A stretch of 64,000 nt of DNA from Dyella flava (GCF_016904955.1 NZ_JADIKE010000035.1:248001-312000), one strand, 5' to 3'. Counted from the first letter of the stretch, positions 16,763 through 26,817 are shown. The notes: a model not told the origin generated them from the letters alone. A program made the numbers and translations.

Positions 16763-19081
16763 TCACTCCCGCCAGTAACGCCGCTCCCGCAAACGCCAGC
16801 GCGCGGCGACAAAGGCTGGCCCGGCCGCCGGAAAATCAATCTGAACCGCCCCCTCGATGGCGGTATTGAAGACGGGCACGCCAGCCTGCGCATAACGCTG
16901 CAGCACCTCCGGCCTGGGGTGGCCAAAACGGTTCAACCAGCCGGCCGAAACAACCGTCAGCCCAGGTTTGACCGCGGTAATGAATGCCGGGCTGGACGAT
17001 GTCTTGCTGCCATGGTGCGGCATCTGAAGTACTGGCGGCGGTCCAGGCCCCAAGCCTGCCGCAACGCGCGGCTCGACATTGGAGGCGATGTCACCGGTCA
17101 ATACCAGACGGCCACCGCGCCCCTCCACCAGTAAGACGCAGGATCGATCGTTATCGGATGCGGTCGCCCCCGCTCCGGCCGGGCTCAGCACGCGGAATCG
17201 CACCTGATCCCATTCCCACTGCTGGCCCGCGACGCACTGTTCCACCGGGATAGGCATACGATCAGGCTCACCGCCATAAAGGCGCGCTGCCGGAAAAGCC
17301 GCAGCCACGGCTGGTGAGCCGCCAGCATGATCATTGTCGGCGTGGCTCACCATCAGCACATCCAGCACGTCGATGCCGAGCGCATGCAAGGAAGGGATGA
17401 CTACGGCCTCGCCCAGATCAAATTCAGACGGATAGCGCGCTCCGGCGTCATAAACCAAGGCGTGATGACCCGTTCGCACGATCACCGACAAGCCCTGTCC
17501 CACATCCAGCACCCATGCCTGAAATGCTCCGTCTTCCGGCGTATGGCGCATCGGCCACAGCAAGGGCAGAAACAGCAACAAACCAAAAACCCTCAGCGGC
17601 ACGCCACGCGGCATGAATAGCCAGGCTGCGCCTAGCATGGCCAACACCAGTGCCCAAGGTTGCACGGCAGGCAAAAATCCATGCGCTCCCGGCCAGGTTG
17701 CCGTTTGCTCCAGCAGCCACCATTGCGCATGCGTGAGCCACGCTGCCAGCCAAAGTGGCGGTGTCGCCAGCGGTGGGCACACCAGCAGCAACAGCAAACC
17801 GATCAGGGCACACGGCACGATCACAAAGCTCACAAAAGGCACCGCAACCAGATTGGACAAAGCACCCACCAAGGAAGCTTCGCCGAAGAACCATAAGCCG
17901 AGTGGTAGCAAGGCTACGGCCATCACGATCTGGCCCAGCGTGAGCTCGTGCAGAAAAGCACGAATGCCGCGCCCTTGCGTCTGCAGGCACAGGATCAGAA
18001 AGCCGACGCCGACGAACGACAACCAAAATCCCGCTTCGAGCACAGCCAAAGGATCGGCCAGCAAAATGGCCATCAGCGCGAGCGCCAAGGCCTGTGCCGC
18101 GCCAGTAGCGCGACGAACGCATCGCGCCAGCGCAACCGCCGCGATCATCAACACCGTGCGCACAGTTGGCATGCCGAAGCCCGCCAAACCCGCGTAAGCG
18201 AACGCAACAGCCAGTGCAGCCACGGCCTGCGCTTGCGCGCGCGGCCAGCGCAAGGCAATCGATGGCCAGAGCCAATAGCTGAACCCGCACAGCCATACGC
18301 CGAAGACGGCCGCAACGCCGACATGGAAGCCGGAAATGGCGATCAAATGCGAAATGCCGTTTGCACGCGCAACGTCCCAGTCATGGGCACTGAGGCCGCT
18401 GGTATCACCCACGGTAAAGGCGCGCAGAAGCGCGGCATCGTGCGCGTCTTTAACTCGCGCCTGGATGTCGCCGGCCAACGAAGCCCGCAATCGATCCAGG
18501 CACACGAGTGCCGCAGCTTGCAGCTGGTTGGATGAATCATCACGCACATAGCCGACCGCAGCGATGCCACGCGCCAGTGCACTCCGCTCTCCATCGGCGC
18601 CACCGGGATTGAGCATGCCGCGCGGACGACGCAGGCGAAGAAGTAGTTGCCAGCGCGAACAAGATTCCAGTTTCGGTGGCGGATGGCCATACCAACTCAG
18701 GCGCGCAAGACCTTGCCAGGGTAAAAGCTGGTCACCACGCTTTGCCTGTTCGATGCGGAAGAGAAAACTGGTGGCGCCGGCACGAGTCTGGGGCAAACCT
18801 TCGACGCGGCCTGTCGCGCTGAAGTCCTGCCCTTCCCAGGCAACAGGCAAACGTGTCTCCATGGCGAGACTGCCCTGCCAGGATGCCCATACAAAACCAA
18901 GCAACACGACCGTTAACCAACGCCAGCGCGGAGCACGCCACGCAATGATCCATGCGAAGACAGACAGCGCGATCATCGGCACGCGCGATGGCAATACCGG
19001 CAACCACTGCACCGAAAGCACGCCCGCCAGCAGCGCCAACGCCGCAACGGCCGCACCCGGCCATGTTCCTGTCTGCTGCAT
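16763..19081 (-). CDS. comEC: DNA internalisation competence protein ComEC/Rec2
   Basis: A 772-residue inner-membrane channel that takes up single-stranded DNA during natural transformation. The order of domains is N-terminal helices with an OB-like DUF4131 part, the competence multi-helix domain (around SHLIAISGFHVGVAAVFG), then a C-terminal metallo-beta-lactamase-like domain with SHADNDHAGG and MPHHGSKTSSS metal-ligand motifs. The length is normal and no break is seen, so transformation machinery is probably intact. Confidence 0.95.
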   Translation of the reverse strand: MQQTGTWPGAAVAALALLAGVLSVQWLPVLPSRVPMIALSVFAWIIAWRAPRWRWLTVVLLGFVWASWQGSLAMETRLPVAWEGQDFSATGRVEGLPQTRAGATSFLFRIEQAKRGDQLLPWQGLARLSWYGHPPPKLESCSRWQLLLRLRRPRGMLNPGGADGERSALARGIAAVGYVRDDSSNQLQAAALVCLDRLRASLAGDIQARVKDAHDAALLRAFTVGDTSGLSAHDWDVARANGISHLIAISGFHVGVAAVFGVWLCGFSYWLWPSIALRWPRAQAQAVAALAVAFAYAGLAGFGMPTVRTVLMIAAVALARCVRRATGAAQALALALMAILLADPLAVLEAGFWLSFVGVGFLILCLQTQGRGIRAFLHELTLGQIVMAVALLPLGLWFFGEASLVGALSNLVAVPFVSFVIVPCALIGLLLLLVCPPLATPPLWLAAWLTHAQWWLLEQTATWPGAHGFLPAVQPWALVLAMLGAAWLFMPRGVPLRVFGLLLFLPLLWPMRHTPEDGAFQAWVLDVGQGLSVIVRTGHHALVYDAGARYPSEFDLGEAVVIPSLHALGIDVLDVLMVSHADNDHAGGSPAVAAAFPAARLYGGEPDRMPIPVEQCVAGQQWEWDQVRFRVLSPAGAGATASDNDRSCVLLVEGRGGRLVLTGDIASNVEPRVAAGLGPGPPPVLQMPHHGSKTSSSPAFITAVKPGLTVVSAGWLNRFGHPRPEVLQRYAQAGVPVFNTAIEGAVQIDFPAAGPAFVAARWRLRERRYWRE

Positions 19082-19184
19082 ATCCCTGCCGTTTCGCCTC
19101 TCGACAAGGCAAAACTAGCGCAGGTTGGAACGTTCTTCTGTAGGACTTAGCCTTCCTTCTTGCCGGAATGCTTCGCTTCGCGAA

Positions 19185-19898
19185 TCAGTTGCCGGGTTTC
19201 TCGCGCAACTCGCCGTTATGCAGCTCCAGCGTGCGGTCCATGCGCGCGGCAAGGCGACTGTCATGCGTCACCAGGATAAAGCTGGTGCCAATCTCGCGAT
19301 TCAACTCCAGCATCAACGCATAGACCTGCGCGGCATTGTCTTCATCCAGATTGCCGGTGGGCTCATCGCCCAGCACGCAGGACGGACGCGTCACCAGCGC
19401 ACGCGCGACCGCGCAACGCTGACGTTCGCCACCCGAGAGTTCCGACGGCTTGTGCTCCAGACGCTGGCCCAGCCCCACCCGTTCAAGCAACACCCTGGCC
19501 TGCTTTTGCGCCTCGGCGACACGGGTGCCGCGAATCAGCAACGGCATGCATACGTTTTCCAGCGCGGTGAATTCCGGCAACAGGTGATGGAACTGGTAGA
19601 TGAAGCCCATCGAGCGGTTGCGTACCCGGCCGCGTTCGGCGTCGGAAAGCTTGGAAAGCATGCGGCCCTCCACTTCCACCTCACCGCCGGTGAGCGTATC
19701 CAGGCCACCGATGATATGCAGCAGTGTGCTTTTGCCGGAGCCGGAGGCACCCACGATCGACAGCGTTTCGCCACGCTTGAGGGTAAAGCTCACATCGGTG
19801 AGCACCTTGGTGCGCAGATCGCCCTCTTCATAGGTTTTGGCGATATGGCTGGCACGCAGCACGATGTCTGAAGATCCGTTGGTCATGGCTTTATTCAT
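19185..19898 (-). CDS. lolD: Lipoprotein-releasing ABC transporter ATPase LolD
   Basis: LolD powers extraction of lipoproteins from the inner membrane to the carrier LolA. I chose the ATG at 19898, which overlaps the lolC/E stop by 8 nt and gives 237 residues. A second ATG 4 codons in is also possible, and an upstream frame adds a non-conserved Arg/Pro leader. Walker [14 protein letters not shown], signature [15 protein letters not shown] and Walker [13 protein letters not shown] are all intact. Confidence 0.95.
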   Translation of the reverse strand: MNKAMTNGSSDIVLRASHIAKTYEEGDLRTKVLTDVSFTLKRGETLSIVGASGSGKSTLLHIIGGLDTLTGGEVEVEGRMLSKLSDAERGRVRNRSMGFIYQFHHLLPEFTALENVCMPLLIRGTRVAEAQKQARVLLERVGLGQRLEHKPSELSGGERQRCAVARALVTRPSCVLGDEPTGNLDEDNAAQVYALMLELNREIGTSFILVTHDSRLAARMDRTLELHNGELREKPGN

Positions 19899-21135
19899 AG
19901 CGCAGCGCCTGCGCCGGCTGGGTACGCGATGCACGCCATGCGGGATACAGCGTGGCAAGCAGGGAGAAGGCGAAGGTGACCAGCGCCACCCACGTGACAT
20001 CGTGCCAGTCAAGTTTGCTGGGCACTTCGCTGATGTAATAAACGTCGGGCGAAAGGAAGGTTACGCCAGTGACGTGTTCGATCCACTTCGCAATGACCGG
20101 CAAGCGCCAGGACAGCAGCGAACCGAAGGCCACGCCGAATCCGATCCCGAAAATACCGACCAGCACACCCTGCACCATGAACATGCCCATGATGCTGGCC
20201 GGCGTGGAACCCAGCGTGCGAAGGATGGCGATATCGGCCTGCTTGTCGGTGACCAGCATCATCAGCATGGAGATCAAATTGATGACGGCCACCAGAATGA
20301 TCAGCGAGAGGATGATGAACATCACCTTCTTCTCCATCGAGATGGCGGAGAAGAAGTTGGAATGACTATCCATCCAGGTAGTCACCTGATAGATCTGACC
20401 CAGGTTGTCGGCCAGTTCACGCGCTACGGGAGCGGCGTTGTAGATATCGTCGAGTTTCAGGCGAATGCCGGTGGGGCCATCGATGCTTTTCAGCTTCTCC
20501 GCATCCTGCATGTCGACCAGGCCAAGCCCGGAATCGAATTCCTCCATGCCCATTTCGAAGATGCCGCTGACCCGGAAGCCGCGCAGGCGAGGTACCGCAC
20601 CCAACGGAGTGGCGCGCAGCTCCGGCACGATCATCGTGACGCGATCGCCGACGTTTACGCCCAGCTGAATGGCGAGATCCTTGCCGAGAATGATGTTCCA
20701 GCTACCCGGTGTCAGCGAATCGAACGAGCCCTCGATCATGTGCTTGTTGATGTCTGAGACATCCGGCTCCTGCGCGGTATCAATGCCACGCACGATGGCG
20801 CCGCTGGATCGCTGCGCCTGCAGGAACGACTGAATCTCCACATAAGGGGCCGCCCCCTTCACATGCGGATTGTCCCGCACCACTTTCATCGCGTACTGCC
20901 AGTTCTGCACGCTCTCGCCCGGCAATCCGGACACCGTAGCGTCGGAGATCGCACCGAGGATGCGCGAACGCAACTGGTCGTCGAACCCGTTCATCACCGA
21001 CATCACCGTGATCAGCGCCATCACGCTGACCGTGATGCAGACGATGGAAACGGTTGAGATGAAGGAGATGAACTGGTTGCGCCGTTTGGCGCGGGTGTAG
21101 CGCAGGCCGATGAAAAGCTCGAGCGGTCGGAACAT
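19891..21135 (-). CDS. Lipoprotein-releasing ABC transporter permease LolC/LolE family
   Basis: The start at 21135 ([20 protein letters not shown]) is the family's usual beginning; the upstream extension to 21189 is not conserved. The 414-residue product has one N-terminal helix, a large periplasmic domain and three C-terminal helices (FtsX-like), ending [10 protein letters not shown]. Only one permease gene accompanies lolD here. Either the partner lies elsewhere or this works as a homodimeric LolF-type subunit, so I give no C or E letter. Confidence 0.93.
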   Translation of the reverse strand: MFRPLELFIGLRYTRAKRRNQFISFISTVSIVCITVSVMALITVMSVMNGFDDQLRSRILGAISDATVSGLPGESVQNWQYAMKVVRDNPHVKGAAPYVEIQSFLQAQRSSGAIVRGIDTAQEPDVSDINKHMIEGSFDSLTPGSWNIILGKDLAIQLGVNVGDRVTMIVPELRATPLGAVPRLRGFRVSGIFEMGMEEFDSGLGLVDMQDAEKLKSIDGPTGIRLKLDDIYNAAPVARELADNLGQIYQVTTWMDSHSNFFSAISMEKKVMFIILSLIILVAVINLISMLMMLVTDKQADIAILRTLGSTPASIMGMFMVQGVLVGIFGIGFGVAFGSLLSWRLPVIAKWIEHVTGVTFLSPDVYYISEVPSKLDWHDVTWVALVTFAFSLLATLYPAWRASRTQPAQALRYE

Positions 21136-21400
21136 GTAGGGGTCACTTGTGGGGTCGGGTGACAGGCCTTCCGATTGCCTGATGATCAAAGATCATCCTG
21201 GAAATCCTTGGACCATGCCGCGCGCGCAGAGTGCCCGAAGCCGAGGGAAGCAGCAACCGCTCAGGCGGTATCTCCCGCGATGCCTCTTCCACGAGGAACC
21301 ATCTTCGGGCCCCGGGGAGGCCGGCAAGGGCGTGCAGGGCAAATGCCTCACCGTCGTCGGCGAGGGCAGATCGGTCCCCGAGCAGGGGGCCTCGTAACGC
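21136..21400. other. Structured leader/intergenic region between ygfX and lolC/E
   Basis: No gene is supported here. It holds a perfect hairpin GATGATC-AAA-GATCATC (21181-21197), a long-range pair CCCGAAG/CTTCGGG (about 21234-21240 with 21304-21310) enclosing CCGC-TCAG-GCGG, and further GC-rich inverted repeats. It could be the promoter and 5' leader of lolC/E-lolD or carry a small RNA. I could not match it to a known riboswitch. Confidence 0.35.
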
Positions 21401-21823
21401 TCACTCCTCCCTGGCCATCTGCCGTATGGCCAAACGCATGCGCAAACGCCGGCGGATATCGGCATCGCTGTTATCAGGCATCAGCCAGAGGGTGAGCTTG
21501 CCGTAGCGCTGGCTGGCCAGGCGGAGCAGGACCAGATGCCCCATGACGCGGGATGAAAGCAGTAGCGCCGAGTCGTCCGCACCATCCAGACCGTGCAGCG
21601 TCCAGCCACCCTTGGCCCAGCCCACGGCGCAGATCGGCAACCGCAAGCGGCGAATGGCATATCGGCCGGCGAGGATGACTGCGATCGCCCCGATCACTTG
21701 CAGCATCCACGGCATGCCCGATAGCGCCATGGCCAGCAGGGCAGACAGCGTAACGAGCGCAAAGAGACGAGATACCCGGCGCGAGGGCCGGTATTCAAAG
21801 CCGATGGCGGGCGCGGATGTCAT
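21401..21823 (-). CDS. YgfX/CptA-like membrane protein
   Basis: A 140-residue protein from the ATG at 21823, overlapping sdhE by 29 nt. Two hydrophobic helices (about 20-55) are followed by a soluble basic part (WTLHGLDGADDSALLL..., LTLWLMPDNSDADIRRRLRMRL) as in the YgfX family. In enterobacteria YgfX pairs with SdhE (YgfY) and was described as a cytoskeleton-inhibiting toxin or as an SdhE interactor. The toxin role is disputed. Sequence similarity is weak by eye, but position, size and topology fit. Confidence 0.65.
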   Translation of the reverse strand: MTSAPAIGFEYRPSRRVSRLFALVTLSALLAMALSGMPWMLQVIGAIAVILAGRYAIRRLRLPICAVGWAKGGWTLHGLDGADDSALLLSSRVMGHLVLLRLASQRYGKLTLWLMPDNSDADIRRRLRMRLAIRQMAREE

Positions 21824-22043
21824 CGATGATCGCCTGCCAGTCCGCCCGCGGCGGACGGGCATGGCCCATGACCCAGTCCCAGAGGTCCGGGTCTTGCACG
21901 TCGAGCAATTCATCGAATGCTTGGCGCTGGGCTTCAGCCGCTGTCGGGAACGAGGTTTCCAGCCAACCACCGAACAACGCATCGAGCTCGCGGGTGCCGC
22001 GGCGGGTGCGCCATTGCAATCGTTTGATGCGGGCTTCGTCCAT
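21795..22043 (-). CDS. sdhE: FAD assembly factor SdhE
   Basis: An 82-residue helical protein with the diagnostic RRGTRELDALFGGW motif (canonical RRGM.ELD), preceded by RIKRLQW. SdhE promotes covalent attachment of FAD to SdhA. It sits about 190 nt downstream of sdhB on the same strand, so it probably belongs to the sdh operon. The CCCTCTCCCC palindrome lies in between and might alter its expression. The Met of RRGM is Thr here. Confidence 0.9.
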   Translation of the reverse strand: MDEARIKRLQWRTRRGTRELDALFGGWLETSFPTAAEAQRQAFDELLDVQDPDLWDWVMGHARPPRADWQAIIDDIRARHRL

Positions 22044-22186
22044 AAAAATCAAAACGCGCGTAACGCCTCGTTGGGTTCCTCTCCTTTATGGACTACGTGA
22101 AGGTAGTTCTCAGGAAAAGAGGATCTGTGGCTTGCCCCGAACATCAATTGAAGCACGTTCCAATTCGACAACGACGCAAGGTTGCC

Positions 22187-22219
22187 CCCTCACCCTACCC
22201 TCTCCCCGAGGGGAGAGGG
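22187..22219. repeat. Dispersed CCCTCTCCCC palindrome, copy 1
   Basis: CCCTCTCCCC-GA-GGGGAGAGGG (22198-22219) is a perfect 10-bp stem preceded by CCCTCACCC. Two further copies occur near 47.2 kb. It lies between sdhB and sdhE, where it can form a stable hairpin in the sdh transcript. Confidence 0.85.
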
Positions 22220-22231
22220 AAAAGCGAGGGA

Positions 22232-23014
22232 TCAGGCCGAACGGCGCGCAACGATCAGTTTCTTGATCTCCGCAATCGCCTTGGCCGGATTCAGGCCTTT
22301 CGGGCAGGTGCGGGCGCAGTTCATGATGGTGTGGCAGCGATACAGCTTGAACGGATCTTCCAGATCGTCCAGACGCGCACCTGTGTCTTCATCGCGCGAA
22401 TCCACAATCCAGCGATAGGCCTGCAGCAGAATCGCCGGACCGAGGTAACGATCGCCGTTCCACCAGTAGCTCGGACAGCTGGTGGAGCAGCAGGCGCACA
22501 GGATGCACTCGTAAAGCCCATCGAGCTTCTTGCGGTCTTCCGGCGACTGCAGGCGCTCGCGATCCGGCGCCGCGCTCTGCGTACGCAGCCACGGCTTGAT
22601 CGAGGCGAACTGAGCGTAGAAATGCGTGAGATCGGGCACCAGATCCTTCACCACCGGCATGTGCGGCAGCGGGTAGATCTTCACATCACCCGACGGGCAC
22701 TCATCAATGGCCTTGGTGCAAGCCAAGGTATTGGTGCCGTCGATGTTCATCGCACACGAACCGCAAATACCTTCACGGCAGGAGCGGCGCAGGGTGAGGG
22801 TGGGATCGATCTCGTTCTTGATCTTCAGCAGTGCGTCCAGAACCATCGGGCCGCACGCGGCCAGATCGACTTCGTAAGTGTCGATACGCGGGTTCTGGCC
22901 ATCATCCGGCGACCAGCGGTAGATGCGGAACGTACGCGGTTTCTTTGCGCCTTTCGCCGGATAGTGCTTGCCCGGCTGGATCTTGGAATTCTTGGGTAGC
23001 GAGAACTCGGCCAC
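22232..23014 (-). CDS. sdhB: Succinate dehydrogenase iron-sulfur subunit
   Basis: A 260-residue SdhB carrying three Fe-S clusters from succinate to quinone. The [2Fe-2S] ligands are in [16 protein letters not shown] with a later NTLAC. The [4Fe-4S] and [3Fe-4S] ligands are in [16 protein letters not shown] and [17 protein letters not shown]. It starts 21 nt after the sdhA stop. All Cys ligands are present. Confidence 0.97.
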   Translation of the reverse strand: MAEFSLPKNSKIQPGKHYPAKGAKKPRTFRIYRWSPDDGQNPRIDTYEVDLAACGPMVLDALLKIKNEIDPTLTLRRSCREGICGSCAMNIDGTNTLACTKAIDECPSGDVKIYPLPHMPVVKDLVPDLTHFYAQFASIKPWLRTQSAAPDRERLQSPEDRKKLDGLYECILCACCSTSCPSYWWNGDRYLGPAILLQAYRWIVDSRDEDTGARLDDLEDPFKLYRCHTIMNCARTCPKGLNPAKAIAEIKKLIVARRSA

Positions 23015-23035
23015 GATTGCCTCTCCAGTCGGTAC

Positions 23036-24823
23036 TTAGTAAACGCGCTTCTTCGGCGGCACAACCTCGACCTCATTGGTCAAGGTGTACATGTGCACCG
23101 GACGGAAGTCGAAGCTGGTCTTGCCGCTTTCGTCGACCTTAACCAGTGTGTGCTTCATCCAGTTGTGGTCGTCGCGATCGGGGAAATCCTCGCGGGCATG
23201 CGCACCGCGGCTTTCCTGGCGCTGCTCGGCCGAATGCATGGTGGCCACGGCCTGCCCCAGCAGGTTGGACAGCTCCAGCGTTTCGATCAGGTCGGAGTTC
23301 CACACCATCGAACGGTCGCTCACGCGCACGTCCTTGAAGGAGTCGAAGACGTCGGAGATCTTCTTGGAGCCGGCCTTGAGCGTCTCGCCGGTACGGAACA
23401 CCGCAGCATCGTCCTGCATGGTGCGCTGCATGTTCTGGCGAATCTTCGCGGTGGGCGTGCCGCCGTTGGCATTGCGCAACCCGTCGAAGCGGGACAGCGC
23501 CTTGTCCAGCGCACTCGCCGGAAGATCCTTGTGCGCAGTACCGGGTTTGACGATTTCGGCGCAGCGATGCGACACCGCGCGCCCAAATACCACCAGGTCA
23601 AGCAACGAGTTGGAGCCCAGCCGGTTGGCGCCATGCACGGACACGCAAGCCGCTTCGCCGATAGCGAACAGGCCAGGCACCACCGAATCCACGTCCTCGC
23701 CCCGCTTCTGCACGACTTCGCCGTGGTAATTGGTGGGGATGCCGCCCATGTTGTAGTGCACGGTCGGCAGCACCGGGATCGGTTCCTTGGTGACGTCCAC
23801 GCCCGCGAAAATGCGCGCGGATTCGGCGATACCCGGCAGGCGCTCGTGAATCACTTCCGGGCCGAGATGCATCAGGTTCAGATGCACATGGTCCTTGTGT
23901 TCGCCAACGCCGCGACCTTCGCGAATCTCGACAGTCATCGCGCGACTGACCACGTCGCGCGAAGCAAGGTCCTTCGCGCTCGGCGCATAGCGCTCCATGA
24001 AGCGCTCGCCCTTGGAATTGGTGAGATAGCCACCCTCGCCGCGCACGCCTTCGGTAATCAGGCAGCCGGCGCCGTAAATGCCGGTGGGATGGAACTGCAC
24101 GAACTCCATATCCTGCAAGGCAAGACCGGCACGCAGCACCATGCCGCCACCATCACCGGTGCAGGTATGCGCAGACGTGGCGCTGAAGTACGCGCGGCCG
24201 TAACCACCCGTAGCCAGCACCACGGACTGGCCGCGGAACAGGTGCAAGGTGCCCTCATTCATGTCGAGCGCCAGCACGCCGCGGCACACGCCTTCGTCGT
24301 CGAAGATCAGGTCGATCGCAAAGTATTCAACAAAGAAGGTGGCGTCATGCGCCAGCGCCTGCTGGTACAGCGTATGCAGAATCGCATGGCCGGTACGGTC
24401 GGCGGCGGCGCACGTACGCTGCGCGGTGCCTTTGCCGTAATGCGTGGTCATGCCACCGAACGGACGCTGGTAAATGCGGCCGTCATCGGTACGGGAGAAC
24501 GGAACGCCATAGTGTTCCAGTTCGAGGATCGAAGGAATGGCCTCGCGGCACATATATTCGATCGAGTCCTGGTCGCCCAGCCAGTCCGAACCCTTGATGG
24601 TGTCGTAGAAGTGGAAGCGCCAGTCGTCTTCGCCCATGTTGCCGAGCGCGGCGGCGATACCACCCTGCGCCGCCACGGTATGCGAACGGGTCGGAAATAC
24701 CTTGGTAATGCACGCGGCCTTGAGGCCCTTTTCGGCCAGACCGAAGGTGGCGCGCAGGCCCGCGCCACCGGCGCCGACCACGACTACGTCGTATTTGTGC
24801 TGCTGAATCTTATAGGCTTCCAT
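23036..24823 (-). CDS. sdhA: Succinate dehydrogenase flavoprotein subunit
   Basis: A 595-residue flavoprotein oxidising succinate to fumarate. The FAD-binding [15 protein letters not shown] fold is at the N-terminus. The His that carries covalent FAD lies in [16 protein letters not shown]. Active-site elements include [11 protein letters not shown] and [19 protein letters not shown]. It follows sdhD by 5 nt. Its flavinylation is probably assisted by SdhE and possibly by the SDHAF4-like protein encoded at either end of the operon. Confidence 0.98.
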   Translation of the reverse strand: MEAYKIQQHKYDVVVVGAGGAGLRATFGLAEKGLKAACITKVFPTRSHTVAAQGGIAAALGNMGEDDWRFHFYDTIKGSDWLGDQDSIEYMCREAIPSILELEHYGVPFSRTDDGRIYQRPFGGMTTHYGKGTAQRTCAAADRTGHAILHTLYQQALAHDATFFVEYFAIDLIFDDEGVCRGVLALDMNEGTLHLFRGQSVVLATGGYGRAYFSATSAHTCTGDGGGMVLRAGLALQDMEFVQFHPTGIYGAGCLITEGVRGEGGYLTNSKGERFMERYAPSAKDLASRDVVSRAMTVEIREGRGVGEHKDHVHLNLMHLGPEVIHERLPGIAESARIFAGVDVTKEPIPVLPTVHYNMGGIPTNYHGEVVQKRGEDVDSVVPGLFAIGEAACVSVHGANRLGSNSLLDLVVFGRAVSHRCAEIVKPGTAHKDLPASALDKALSRFDGLRNANGGTPTAKIRQNMQRTMQDDAAVFRTGETLKAGSKKISDVFDSFKDVRVSDRSMVWNSDLIETLELSNLLGQAVATMHSAEQRQESRGAHAREDFPDRDDHNWMKHTLVKVDESGKTSFDFRPVHMYTLTNEVEVVPPKKRVY

Positions 24824-24828
24824 CGGCC

Positions 24829-25224
24829 TCAGGCTCCCAATGCGATGCGCAGCACAGCCAGCGTGCCGGCGAGCACGCTCAGCACCGCGAGGAACTTAAT
24901 CGCCACCAGAAGGACGATCTCCTTCCAGCGGGTGTGCACGTAATCTTCAATCACCACTTGCAGGCCGAGCACGGCATGCCAGAACGCAGTGATCAGAAAG
25001 GCGACCAGTAGCACCGCATTCCACGGCTTCGCCACCGCCGCGCGGGCCGTCGCGTAATCGGAATGCACCAGGCCGAGCACCAGCAGCACCAGCCACAGCC
25101 CCAGGATGACCAGGCCAACGGCGGTCACGCGCTGGGTCCACCAGTGGCTCACACCGGACTGGGCGGAACCAAGTCCACGTGCGCGCTTGAGCGGATTGCG
25201 CAAATCTTTTGCATTCGTGCTCAT
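24829..25224 (-). CDS. sdhD: Succinate dehydrogenase membrane anchor subunit SdhD
   Basis: I set the start at 25224 (GGAGG 5 nt upstream; ATGA overlap with sdhC), giving 131 residues. Three helices are visible (about 33-53, 67-90, 103-127). [17 protein letters not shown] holds the His and the following Asp-Tyr that belong to the heme b/quinone site of the family. It pairs with SdhC to hold SdhAB at the membrane. Confidence 0.93.
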   Translation of the reverse strand: MSTNAKDLRNPLKRARGLGSAQSGVSHWWTQRVTAVGLVILGLWLVLLVLGLVHSDYATARAAVAKPWNAVLLVAFLITAFWHAVLGLQVVIEDYVHTRWKEIVLLVAIKFLAVLSVLAGTLAVLRIALGA

Positions 25225-25616
25225 GCGGCACCTCCAGCGGTCAGCACATAGGCCCAGACCAGCAGGGTCAGTACGACACTGCCGATCACCGACATCCAGC
25301 TGGAGCGCACGAATTGCGGAATGGCATAACCGGCGCCGGTGTCCTGGATCAGGTGACGGATGCCGTTGCACAGGTGATAGAACAGCGACCAGCTCCAACC
25401 GATCAGGAGGATGATGCCCAGCGGGCTGCCCATGCAGATCTTGAACTGGTTGAACGCGTCTTCGCCGGCGGCCAGCGAGAGAATGCCCCACACGATCATC
25501 AGTATGCCCACGGCGAGGGCGATGCCGGTGGCACGATGCAGGATGGAGGTCATCATCTGCACTTGCCACTTATATATCTGTAAGTGGGGTGAAACCGGTC
25601 GTTGTGTATCTGCCAT
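25221..25616 (-). CDS. sdhC: Succinate dehydrogenase cytochrome b556 subunit SdhC
   Basis: From the ATG at 25616 the product is 131 residues: RPVSPHLQIYKWQ (the quinone-site SPHL-Y motif), SILHRATG (conserved Ser/Arg) and YHLCNGIRHLIQD with the heme-ligand His in three membrane helices. The longer frame to 25697 adds an implausible leader. It is the first of the four subunit genes and lies 103 nt behind the SDHAF4-like gene. Confidence 0.94.
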   Translation of the reverse strand: MADTQRPVSPHLQIYKWQVQMMTSILHRATGIALAVGILMIVWGILSLAAGEDAFNQFKICMGSPLGIILLIGWSWSLFYHLCNGIRHLIQDTGAGYAIPQFVRSSWMSVIGSVVLTLLVWAYVLTAGGAA

Positions 25617-25719
25617 GGCGGCTATCCTGGGGTGGAATCGCTGTAAACAGCCAATGCCCGCACCGCCACCTGTTCCCCTGTCCATCGCCGCGTCCACAAC
25701 GCAGCCAATGCCCGGTGGA

Positions 25720-25887
25720 TCAGAAGTCGATGCAGCGCCCGTTCTTTTCCCAATCGCCGTAGCGTGTGGGATCCGGCGCCGGTCGCCCGGCCTGTTCCTG
25801 TTCCTGCGCGGGCGAAGCAGGCGTGACAGCGCGCTCCGTCTGTGCGGGTTCGGGACTGGGTGCGGGTTTGGAGGATGTGTGGGACAT
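25720..25887 (-). CDS. SDHAF4-like (DUF1674) succinate dehydrogenase assembly factor
   Basis: A 55-residue protein with a Pro/Ala-rich low-complexity N-terminus and the C-terminal DPTRYGDWEKNGRCIDF motif that defines DUF1674/SDHAF4. In eukaryotes SDHAF4 binds flavinylated SdhA and guards it before assembly with SdhB. The gene lies upstream of sdhC in the same direction. The start at 25887 is the ATG nearest a normal family length; 25932 would add a hydrophobic leader. Confidence 0.82.
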   Translation of the reverse strand: MSHTSSKPAPSPEPAQTERAVTPASPAQEQEQAGRPAPDPTRYGDWEKNGRCIDF

Positions 25888-26013
25888 GGTTCGTATCGCT
25901 AAAAGCGTAATACTTGCGGCATAGCGGCACAACCAGTTGACGTATAGCCCCTACCGTGCAGACACCCGCCTGCGGCCTTGCACCATACGCTCATTGCCCC
26001 CATCACACCGCGC

Positions 26014-26817
26014 ATGCCGACATCCAACCTCGCTCAAGCCGTCTTCCTCGAAGGTCCGGACGCCACCGCCTTCGCGCACACTCAATTTACCAGCCAGGTC
26101 ACGGCCCTGCCCCAAGGCCAGTGGCAATTCAGCAGTTGGCTCGATGCACAAGGTCGCGTACGCAACCTGTTCCATCTTGCACGACTGAGCGATGAGCAAC
26201 TACTGGTGATTTTGCGTGGCGGCAATGCAGCAGATTTTGTTGAAGCATTGCGTCGTTTCGTATTCCGTTCGCGCGTCAAGCTGCGCGTGGTGGAAGAAAA
26301 AAAGCTGGGCGTAAGCACTGCCCTTCCCGTGCACCTTGTCGACGTAACAGGCGATGTCATTCGATTAGGCTGCGGCTCGCATTCATTGCAACTCGGCGGC
26401 GATGTTGTGGATGACGATACATCGCAACTTGCACAACTACGCGCAGGCTGGCCGTGGCTGCCAGACACCGCATTGAACGAACTGCTTCCGCCTTCTTTGT
26501 CATTGCATCGACTCGGCGCTGTTGCTTTGGACAAAGGCTGCTACCCGGGCCAGGAGCTTGTTGCACGTTTGCATTATCGCGGCGGCAACAAGCGTCATCT
26601 GCATCGCATTCAACTTTCGAAAGCCGTTGCAGAGGGAATCGAGTTGCGTCGTGATGATCGCGAGTTCGTACGATTGCTTACTGTAATTTCACACAATGAC
26701 ATCATCGAAGCACTTGCAGTGATGACCGATGAGACAGCGAACAACATCACGCAAGGTACGGAAAACATTAGTGATGATGGTGTCGCGATTCAGCTGTTGC
26801 AGCGCTGGTCAGATTGA
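26014..26817 (+). CDS. ygfZ: Folate-binding Fe-S cluster maintenance protein YgfZ
   Basis: A 267-residue GcvT-like protein with the YgfZ signature KGCYPGQELVARLHYRG, whose Cys is the essential residue. YgfZ uses a tetrahydrofolate derivative to help repair or assemble Fe-S enzymes. It is divergent from the SDHAF4/sdh operon, whose SdhB is itself an Fe-S protein. Start could also be the ATG at 25978; both lack a strong ribosome-binding site. Confidence 0.88.
   Translation: MPTSNLAQAVFLEGPDATAFAHTQFTSQVTALPQGQWQFSSWLDAQGRVRNLFHLARLSDEQLLVILRGGNAADFVEALRRFVFRSRVKLRVVEEKKLGVSTALPVHLVDVTGDVIRLGCGSHSLQLGGDVVDDDTSQLAQLRAGWPWLPDTALNELLPPSLSLHRLGAVALDKGCYPGQELVARLHYRGGNKRHLHRIQLSKAVAEGIELRRDDREFVRLLTVISHNDIIEALAVMTDETANNITQGTENISDDGVAIQLLQRWSD

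Noticed and set aside
21246-21254. SRP RNA (GGAAGCAGC motif)
   Set aside because: Only the short GGAAGCAGC string matches; the GGTCAGGTCCGGAA half and the matching stem are missing.
21255-21345. Glycine or c-di-GMP riboswitch before lolC/E
   Set aside because: Fragments such as CTCAGGC and CAGGGCAAA occur, but the surrounding conserved core of either class is absent and lolC/E is not a usual target.
23093-24943. 616-codon plus-strand frame across sdhA
   Set aside because: Antisense shadow of sdhA, which has all catalytic motifs.
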